Positions 8,815 to 14,777 of a stretch of DNA of 19,409 nt are shown here, in pieces (within the stretch, counting starts at the first letter, position 1; each line of letters starts with the position of its first letter). The translations under genes were made by a program, and so were the position numbers. The notes beneath the pieces are model-generated. The model was not told the origin of the DNA, ran no database searches, and saw only the letters and a list, made by a program, of their open reading frames with translations. The DNA comes from Legionellales bacterium UBA5158 (lineage in GTDB: Bacteria; Pseudomonadota; Gammaproteobacteria; DSM-16500), in contig DHXK01000220.1 of NCBI GenBank assembly GCA_002413665.1, forward strand, positions 1 through 19,409, given 5' to 3'.

Positions 8815-9312
8815 TTATGCTCTACCAGGCCTGTTGATGTTTTCACTAGCGATGTCTAGCTTATCCTCTTTGAGTAGAAGTTGTTTTGAGTAAAATAGTG
8901 AAGGATAAGTCAGTGACATTTTTGATTGTTTATCATGTTTTGTTATTAGTTGATATAATTCATCTAAATGTTTTTGTTGTAAAATTTGAGGATAACTTTC
9001 TGTGAGAAAAGTAAATAAGCCTATTAAATTAACATGATAATGGCTGAATTTCTGAATCTGCATAAAATTATGTTTTGAAAAATGCCGCTCCGGTAAATGA
9101 ACAAAAATTTCATTTAGCACTTCATCATGTCTATGATGATTAAGATTTAATAGTGCATCCAAATAGTCTTGCGTGAAGCCACCACTCAGGTTGTCATTTT
9201 TATGATAATGGATCGCTTTTTGAATGCAAAGTACAGAGTGCTCACTCTGGCAAAGTCGAAGTTGACCTTTCTGACAAAAGTGAATATGCTGCGTGACAAG
9301 CAGACTTATCAA
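8815..9312 (-). CDS. Hypothetical protein, possibly a gene fragment
   Basis: 165 codons opening with TTG at 9312; GGGG is only two bases upstream, so the start is poor. Upstream in the same frame there is a stop near 9336, and a neighbouring frame offers MPNQRTYRYQLIS before it too stops, hinting at an ancient frameshift. The body is rich in His, Leu and Gln (for example DYLDALLNLNHHRHDEVLNEI and HVNLIGLFTFL) and reads like real helical protein, but no family was recognised. Beyond its stop the frame carries hydrolase-like sequence, so the ORF is likely the larger surviving piece of an eroding gene. It faces the operon ending at 8389. Confidence 0.4.
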   Translation of the reverse strand: MISLLVTQHIHFCQKGQLRLCQSEHSVLCIQKAIHYHKNDNLSGGFTQDYLDALLNLNHHRHDEVLNEIFVHLPERHFSKHNFMQIQKFSHYHVNLIGLFTFLTESYPQILQQKHLDELYQLITKHDKQSKMSLTYPSLFYSKQLLLKEDKLDIASENINRPGRA

Positions 9313-9409
9313 ACCCCAATTAGTCCGTAGATATCAATTGATAGCGATATGTTCTTTGATTTGGCATTGTTATCAATCGATTGAAATTAGATTTGAGTAG
9401 AAAATATTT

Positions 9410-10234
9410 ATGACTATACCCCTCTTTAGAAACAAAGTTGCAATCACTTTATTTAAAGGAAAATTATCCAGCGTCACCTTGCACAAAAGTTTTTTTAGCT
9501 CCAATTCGAAAAAATCGCCTACAAATGTTTTGCTGCACCCTGGAGTACATACTTCTCAAAGTCCAGTGGTTGGTACCCGATCTGAAGAGTTAGATCACCT
9601 TTGGATAACCTCTCAATCACAACCACTATTACGCGTATTTCAAACTAGCATTTATCGCCCAGAAAATTTTAACTTAATTCCAGCTAATCAGTGGCAATCC
9701 GCGGACACATACGCTAAAGAAATTTTTTCGAATTATATAAAAAAATATTCTTATGTGGGCATCACTGCAGACAATATAGTTGAATGGAAATATAAAAAAT
9801 CGGATACTGATGGATACGGTTGGAATCGATGTATTACTTCTTATTCCCCTTGGAAAGTCTCAGTTATTATTGATGCAGATATTTTAACTCGATCAAAATA
9901 CTTTGTCTCACCACATATAGTCGCTCTGCATGAAGTGATGCATATTGAAGAAACTAAAAAATATATATCACAAAAAATGACAAATAATTTATATTGGTGC
10001 AAGGAAATTTTAACAACCACTAAAACTATTATTGTTTTAGACGATGTTTATAAAAAAATAAATAAAATAAAAATAGACAACGAAGTCAACTACAATAAAT
10101 TTATACGGATAAATGGCAATAAAATTCCAATTGGAAAATTTGCTAATTTTTATCGTGTATTAGAAATTAACCATGGGAATCTTGCCAGAGCTATTACATC
10201 CCCTGAATCGTTTAATTTCTTCAAAAAAAAATAA
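9410..10234 (+). CDS. Putative HExxH zinc metallopeptidase-like protein, 5' half of a split gene
   Basis: 274 residues. The central part contains SVIIDADILTRSKYFVSPHI followed directly by VALHEVMHIEE, a zincin motif with His174, Glu175 and His178. The third zinc ligand is not obvious; Glu180 and Glu181 are near but the usual spacing is longer. There is no signal peptide, so it could act in the cytoplasm or be exported by a dedicated system. The reading frame ends in FNFFKKK followed by TAA just after an A9 tract. Reading one base back after the tract leads without a stop into the ankyrin ORF downstream, so the intact product would be a protease-ankyrin fusion of 429 residues. No strong ribosome-binding site is seen. 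Family unrecognised beyond the zinc motif. Confidence 0.65.
   Translation: MTIPLFRNKVAITLFKGKLSSVTLHKSFFSSNSKKSPTNVLLHPGVHTSQSPVVGTRSEELDHLWITSQSQPLLRVFQTSIYRPENFNLIPANQWQSADTYAKEIFSNYIKKYSYVGITADNIVEWKYKKSDTDGYGWNRCITSYSPWKVSVIIDADILTRSKYFVSPHIVALHEVMHIEETKKYISQKMTNNLYWCKEILTTTKTIIVLDDVYKKINKIKIDNEVNYNKFIRINGNKIPIGKFANFYRVLEINHGNLARAITSPESFNFFKKK
10223..10231 (+). other. A9 homopolymer at a -1 frame break
   Basis: Nine adenines end the 9410 frame (codons AAA AAA AAA TAA). One extra A, or a -1 slip of ribosome or RNA polymerase, would replace TAA with ATA AGC TTT and continue for 155 residues through three ankyrin-like units to 10698. Poly-A tracts of this length are known slippage sites in AT-rich bacterial genomes. 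Confidence 0.6.
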
Positions 10235-10362
10235 GCTTTAATTCAACGAAATCACTGTCATTACATTTTTCTGCTCAAAAAGGTTGTTGTCTAGTTGTCA
10301 AAGCCATTATTGCAAAAGACCCTCAGCAATTAAATGCCGCAGATAGTCGTAAGCAAACAGCA

Positions 10363-10698
10363 TTGATCTGGGCGGCAGCTAATGGACACCCAGAAATAGT
10401 GAGTTATCTTATTGGGCTGAAAGCTGAGCTTAATCATGTGACGCAACAAGACACTCAAAATCCACCAGAACATAATCGTTCAGCACTAGATTGGTCCACA
10501 GCAGGAGATCACAGTGACATTGTTGGATTATTACTTGAGGCTGGTGCAGAAATGAAAAGCCCCACACGAAATAACTTACGACAAAAAGAAGTGATGGTAA
10601 AAGCATGGATGAATTTTTTTTCTAAGATTAATTTAATCCCTGTTCTAGACGCACCTTTTGCGGTGGGAGCAAGAAGTGGATATACTCATATAGTTTGA
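10363..10698 (+). CDS. Ankyrin-repeat protein, 3' half of a split gene
   Basis: 111 codons if started at the TTG at 10363, but this is an artefact of cutting an ankyrin repeat in the middle. The same frame is open from 10216 and reads SLHFSAQKGCCLVVKAIIAK, then TALIWAAANGHPEIVSYLI, then SALDWSTAGDHSDIVGLLLE, giving three consecutive ANK units. No ATG, GTG or ribosome-binding site precedes the first repeat, so it has no independent start. Most likely this is the C-terminal domain of the 9410 protein, displaced by -1 at 10223-10231. Ankyrin repeats bind protein partners; here they would target the protease-like domain. The last 40 residues are not ANK-like. Confidence 0.6.
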   Translation: MIWAAANGHPEIVSYLIGLKAELNHVTQQDTQNPPEHNRSALDWSTAGDHSDIVGLLLEAGAEMKSPTRNNLRQKEVMVKAWMNFFSKINLIPVLDAPFAVGARSGYTHIV

Positions 10699-10742
10699 AT
10701 TGTATCCGTTCGCGGAAATTCGTTAAATTTTGAGGAATGATT

Positions 10743-12122
10743 ATGCATCCAAAAGTTTTTGTAAATCGCATTTTGAACCTAAAAAAAATCAAATATATTG
10801 GTTTGGATATGGATCATACTTTAATACGATACAATACTAAAAATTTTGAAACCTTAGTGTATACGATGGTCGTAGAAAATTTAATTAAAGATAAAAAGTA
10901 TCCAGTAGAATTAAGAAAACTAAAGTTCAATTTTTCCGATGCGATTAGAGGTTTAATTATCGACAGCAAAAATGGTAATATTCTAAAATTAAGCCGATAC
11001 GCCGCCATACGAAAAAGTTACCACGGAACTAAAGAAATCAGTTATGCTGACCAAAAAGAAATTTATCGTAGTATTTATGTTGATTTGAAAGATCCAAATT
11101 TTATTGCAATAGACACCTCATTTTCAATTGCATTTTGTGTTCTGTATAGCCAGCTCATAGATCTCAAAGACGAAAGCCCCAATGATTTGCCTACTTACAG
11201 TAGAATTGCTACAGATGTTTTAGACACCGTAAATAAAGTCCATGAAGATGGAATCCTGAAAGAGTACATTGTTCAGCATCTTGAAAAGTATGTTCTACAA
11301 GAAAAAGAAGTAGTAGATGGGCTAAAAAATTACATACGCTACGGCAAAAAAATGTTTCTACTCACAAATTCTCAATATAATTACACCAATCTTTTATTAA
11401 AATATGCTATCAATCCTTTTTTGAAAGAGGGCGAAAGTTGGCAGAATCTGTTCGAATTTGTCATCACCTACGCTAATAAACCTCGTTTTTTTTATGACAA
11501 ATTAAAATTTCTAGCCGTAAACCCAGAGAATGGCACAATGTCTAATATCTATGGCCCCATCGCTCCAGGAGTTTATCAAGGGGGGAATGCCAGAAAATTC
11601 ACAGAAGATCTAAAAATCAATGGTGATGAAATTTTATATGTAGGTGATCATATTTATGGTGACATTCTAAGACTGAAAAAAGATTGCAATTGGCGTACTG
11701 CTCTTGTTGTTGAAGAATTAGGTGAAGAAATTACGTCACAGAAAAAAGCAGATCCAATTGAAAATAAAATTATGACAGCAATGAATATGAAAAAATCGTT
11801 GGAGCAGAAAAATATAGATCTCTACACTCAAAGCATAGACGAGGAATCTAAAGAATATGATGAGCAAATGGCAGAACTACAAAACAAAATATCTGAACTT
11901 GATATAGAAATCACAAAGTATTTGCAAGAAGAACAAACTTTTTATAATACTCATTGGGGGCGCGTATTTCGTGCAGGCGCTGAAGAAACTTATTTTGCCT
12001 ATCAGGTGGATCGTTTTGCATGTATATACATGGAAAAGTTTTCCGATTTACTCGAGCAGTCACCATTAACTTATTTTCGTGCTAATCGACGTTTACTTCC
12101 CCATGATATTGTAGAAACTTAA
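10743..12122 (+). CDS. Cytosolic 5'-nucleotidase of the HAD cN-II (IMP/GMP) type
   Basis: 459 residues from the ATG at 10743, chosen because GAGGA at 10732-10736 lies six bases before it and abuts the ATG at 10737. HAD motifs in order: I, GLDMDHTL with nucleophile Asp22 and Asp24; II, LLTNSQ with Thr208; III, NKPRFF with Lys246; IV, VGDHIYGDI with Asp302 and Asp307. This is the PF05761 purine 5'-nucleotidase family, whose members dephosphorylate IMP and GMP; Legionella pneumophila has a structurally characterised member of about this length. A charged segment at about 360-400 is probably coiled coil. It appears to be a single-gene unit 38 bases after the ankyrin ORF. Likely role: purine salvage and balance in the cytoplasm. 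Confidence 0.92.
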   Translation: MHPKVFVNRILNLKKIKYIGLDMDHTLIRYNTKNFETLVYTMVVENLIKDKKYPVELRKLKFNFSDAIRGLIIDSKNGNILKLSRYAAIRKSYHGTKEISYADQKEIYRSIYVDLKDPNFIAIDTSFSIAFCVLYSQLIDLKDESPNDLPTYSRIATDVLDTVNKVHEDGILKEYIVQHLEKYVLQEKEVVDGLKNYIRYGKKMFLLTNSQYNYTNLLLKYAINPFLKEGESWQNLFEFVITYANKPRFFYDKLKFLAVNPENGTMSNIYGPIAPGVYQGGNARKFTEDLKINGDEILYVGDHIYGDILRLKKDCNWRTALVVEELGEEITSQKKADPIENKIMTAMNMKKSLEQKNIDLYTQSIDEESKEYDEQMAELQNKISELDIEITKYLQEEQTFYNTHWGRVFRAGAEETYFAYQVDRFACIYMEKFSDLLEQSPLTYFRANRRLLPHDIVET

Positions 12123-12549
12123 GGATCTGGTTAAGAATTCAAGCTCAATATTTCAATGTGAGTTGGAGTTTTATAAATTTCATATGCGTGAGCCTGTGAA
12201 GCTGCTGCGACGTTAAATTCACGTTGGCTTATTTACCACGCACCAAGCTAAGGGATTTGAACCTTAGCAGAGCCTCTATAGCACCCATGGCTAACCTTCA
12301 TGCGGTTCCGGTAAGTGAGCTGTTTGCAGCCGTTGAATAGGACTTGTAACTCCATTAAGTTGTGATTTCTGAAGCTATTTTTAAGCCTAATAAGAATCAT
12401 CATTTTTTTCAATAGGTTAGCTAAATCCCTTTAAATTAAAGCTAATATAAAGCTTATAAATCTATTCTGATTTAAGTATACCTTAATCATAATGATCTAT
12501 TATTATACATCATTGGCAGTTCACTCATTATTAAAAACAGGAAAAATGT
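12123..12549. other. Non-coding interval with a structured, GC-richer core
   Basis: No credible ORF on either strand. Roughly 12180-12355 is richer in G and C than the flanks and full of inverted repeats: AGCC-t-GTGAA (12191-12200) with TTCAC-gtt-GGCT (12218-12229); GCTAAGG (12247-12253) with CCTTAGC (12262-12268) around an 8-base loop; AACC with GGTT (about 12294-12307); GCTG with CAGC near 12320. None is followed by a U-tract, so these are not simple terminators. It could be a structured RNA or the relic of a mobile element such as a group II intron; neither was proved. From 12360 to the next gene the DNA is plain AT-rich. Confidence 0.4.
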
Positions 12550-13200
12550 ATGAACATGAGACAAGAATTTCAAAAGAAACTTGAAGCAGCAAAAGCATCT
12601 AGTGAGCTAATATATAGTGAGCTATATAAAAAAGCAGTGCTAAGAATATTTGAGAAATGTGGTGTGTCTTTGCCACCTGTAAATGCTTTAATACCCGTTT
12701 TTTATCTTGTAGTTAAGTTTTTTCGTATTGATTTAAAAGATAAATGTATAGCAGATTACAATTTATTATTCAGTTTACTAGGTGAGGTATTTTTTACTAC
12801 CTATAAGCCTGATTTGATGTTGGGAAGATTGTCTCACCATTTGGCGACTAGCAGTAATAATGATAGTAAACAAATGATTTTAAAATATCTTCAAGACATT
12901 TACATGGCACAAACAACCCCAAGCATCATGGAAAATATTATTTTATTGGATCTAGAGAACTATAAAGATCTAGCTAGGTTATGCCCACAATTTTTTGTAG
13001 TGCCAGAATTTCCAGATATTAAACGAAGCAAACGTGCATTCTTAAATTCGATACCTAAGCATCCTGTTCTTCAGGGGAACAAAAGGTCTAGTAGCAAAGA
13101 TTTATTTCCTTCGATATCTGCAAAGAAAGCTGATGGCATAAGCAATGCAGCATCTGCAACCCCACCTCGACGTTTAAGTAATACGAAACCAGGTTTTTAA
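12550..13200 (+). CDS. Hypothetical protein, orphan with disordered basic tail
   Basis: 216 residues, start supported by AGGA at 12539-12542, seven bases before the ATG. Residues 1-160 look helical, with a hydrophobic patch VNALIPVFYLVVKFF near 44-58 that is too interrupted by charges to be a clear transmembrane anchor. From about 165 the chain is Ser/Lys/Arg/Pro-rich and probably disordered, ending in RRLSNTKPGF. No family recognised. It runs convergently into the minus-strand gene with only ten bases between the stops and no terminator hairpin. Its place among ankyrin and PP2C proteins makes an effector possible, but the sequence itself does not show this. Confidence 0.7.
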   Translation: MNMRQEFQKKLEAAKASSELIYSELYKKAVLRIFEKCGVSLPPVNALIPVFYLVVKFFRIDLKDKCIADYNLLFSLLGEVFFTTYKPDLMLGRLSHHLATSSNNDSKQMILKYLQDIYMAQTTPSIMENIILLDLENYKDLARLCPQFFVVPEFPDIKRSKRAFLNSIPKHPVLQGNKRSSSKDLFPSISAKKADGISNAASATPPRRLSNTKPGF

Positions 13201-13210
13201 ATGTAAAAAT

Positions 13211-13960
13211 TTAGAATCTGAAATTCATTAATGGAAGTGTTTCTACTACTTTAATGCCTTCTTCAAGATCAGGAGCGGAAGGCAAGAAATGATAAATTTG
13301 TGGAAGTTGTATTATAGATCTTTTCTCTTCCACTGGTCCTGAAGGTTTTATTTGTTGCCTACGTAAAGATTGCTGATGATGTATAATTAAAGAATTAATA
13401 TCATTTAACAGATCTTTTGATTTTTCGATTAAAATAATTTTCTGTGCGTCTAATGGTATTAGATTATTAATCAATAAACAAAAAGCATATAAAGCATCTT
13501 CAGGGGAGTTATGTTTTTTTATAATTTGAATTATGTCTGGTGTAAGTCTAGCTTCATATAAATTATTAATTTTCTCTATTGTACGAAATAACGATAAAGG
13601 TTTAGGATGAGATAATAGATCCTCAAAATTGTCAGAGCTAAATAAAGGGCTTTGATTGTAAATTCGAAAAGTAATTTGCTGCTCCGATGTGAACATATTC
13701 CGCAATTTGTTAAATAATTCGAGGCTAGGTTCAGCGAGTATATAGGCGTCTTCTGAAAAAATGACACAAGCTAGTTTATAAATTTCATAGGCTAAAAGTG
13801 GTCGTTGTAAGTTACTCGCTAAATTTAAATGTGTAATAACATTTTTTAATTTTATGACTTCAGCGTTATCTCGATTTATTAACAATGAGCTCAGCCGAAA
13901 TACAACACCTTGATCTGCATGATATTGTTTAATCACCGCTACTAAATATGCACCATTCAT
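13211..13960 (-). CDS. Hypothetical helical protein, orphan
   Basis: 249 residues, soluble, mostly helical by composition, with regular Leu/Ile spacing such as RLTPDIIQIIKKH followed by NSPEDALYAFCLLINNLIPL. Residues 205-215 are polar (QIKPSGPVEEK) and separate the helical part from a short C-terminal segment. No signal peptide, membrane span or catalytic motif was recognised. The ATG at 13960 is the first in frame after a stop; the nearest purine-rich sequence (AAGGTGA) is about 20 bases away, so initiation looks weak. It converges with the 12550 gene, whose product has a similar look, but no clear homology between the two could be aligned by eye. Confidence 0.7.
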   Translation of the reverse strand: MNGAYLVAVIKQYHADQGVVFRLSSLLINRDNAEVIKLKNVITHLNLASNLQRPLLAYEIYKLACVIFSEDAYILAEPSLELFNKLRNMFTSEQQITFRIYNQSPLFSSDNFEDLLSHPKPLSLFRTIEKINNLYEARLTPDIIQIIKKHNSPEDALYAFCLLINNLIPLDAQKIILIEKSKDLLNDINSLIIHHQQSLRRQQIKPSGPVEEKRSIIQLPQIYHFLPSAPDLEEGIKVVETLPLMNFRF

Positions 13961-14257
13961 TGTTACTGAAGTTTGAATAAATCACCTTTTTTTAATTAAT
14001 AACTTTTATATTATGGCTATACTCTAAAATAAACAATCTATTTTATATTATAAATTTATCAATTTATATCCTTATAAGATTTGAAATAAGTTTAATTAAA
14101 TTTTATGGCTAATTATATTAGGAGGAGTACTGAGATTACTGGGGATAAAATTTACGATAGACACACAGCCTCTTATTAATAAATTAATTAGTCTTGCATC
14201 GATTTTTCTGAAAACTTGCGTTAGAATACAGCCACTTTGTTGAGGAGAAAGAGAGAA
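13961..14257. other. Divergent intergenic region with an unused-looking Shine-Dalgarno sequence
   Basis: Very AT-rich region between the minus-strand orphan gene and the small exported protein; it should hold promoters for both, though none was resolved. AGGAGGAG at 14120-14127 is an almost perfect ribosome-binding site without an ATG, GTG or TTG at proper distance. The frame from a CTG at 14130 stays open for 37 codons and stops at 14241-14243, inside the ribosome-binding region of the exported protein. Confidence 0.3.
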
Positions 14258-14578
14258 GTGAAAAAATTATTCTGTGTTTTAATGTTTTTGACCTTTTGCA
14301 CCTATAAAATTTCTTTAGCTAATGCAGTTCAACCAACAGCTCAAGAAAGTGCAGACGCCCAAGAAATGGTACAAGCGTATCAAAAACAAATTGAAGCGGC
14401 TGAAGAAAGCTTGAAAAAGCAGCAGCAATTGAATGAAGGAAAAGATATTCCAGAAATGGCAAAAGAATATCAGCAAGGTTTAGAAGCTGTTAAAGATGAA
14501 ATGCTAAATCATAAAGCACCAGAAGGAGATGCAGCTAGAGAAATAGAAAAAGCTTACCAAGATGGGTTAAAGCAATAG
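14258..14578 (+). CDS. Small exported protein with three 30-residue repeats
   Basis: 106 residues from the GTG at 14258. This start is preferred over an upstream TTG at 14237 because GAGGAG (14242-14247) lies ten bases before it and it puts a proper signal peptide at the N-terminus: MKKLFCVLMFLTFCTYKISL followed by ANA, with likely cleavage after Ala23. The mature chain is highly charged, Gln/Glu/Lys-rich and helical, with a repeated core at a 30-residue period: MVQAYQKQIEA (Tyr41), MAKEYQQGLEA (Tyr71) and IEKAYQDGLKQ (Tyr100). It should be periplasmic or secreted through Sec. Function unknown; no enzyme motif and no cysteine in the mature part. It ends 199 bases before the PP2C gene and may share its transcript. 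Confidence 0.75.
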   Translation: MKKLFCVLMFLTFCTYKISLANAVQPTAQESADAQEMVQAYQKQIEAAEESLKKQQQLNEGKDIPEMAKEYQQGLEAVKDEMLNHKAPEGDAAREIEKAYQDGLKQ

Positions 14579-14592
14579 TTTTTGATTGATGT

Positions 14593-14620
14593 AATAATAA
14601 AATATTATTGTTATTTTTAT
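14593..14620 (+). terminator. Weak AT-only hairpin with T-rich tail
   Basis: AATAATA (14593-14599), loop AAA, TATTATT (14603-14609), followed by a T-rich run. The stem is entirely A-T, so any termination would be inefficient; read-through into the PP2C gene is plausible. Confidence 0.25.
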
Positions 14621-14777
14621 ATCGCTGTTGGTTATGTACAGTACCGGCAAGACCCTTATCAATACTGTAAAAATGTTCATTCATGAAAATTATGATGAGT
14701 GCAGAAAATGTGGTTTGAGAATGGAATTAAACAAGTTTAATAAAATAAATAAATTTTTTAATACGAGTAGGAGAAAT

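Noticed and set aside
8674..8859. 61-codon plus-strand ORF.
   Set aside because: Shadow of the minus-strand decayed frame that carries the GHCPW motif; no ribosome-binding site.
12247..12268. tRNA T-arm-like TTCAAAT loop on the minus strand.
   Set aside because: Stem is seven pairs instead of five, and no anticodon arm, D arm or CCA-compatible acceptor stem can be built.
14628..14777. Upstream extension of the PP2C ORF from a TTG, adding 50 residues with a CRKC sequence.
   Set aside because: No ribosome-binding site at the TTG, while AGGAG precedes the ATG at 14778; composition of the extension is not protein-like.
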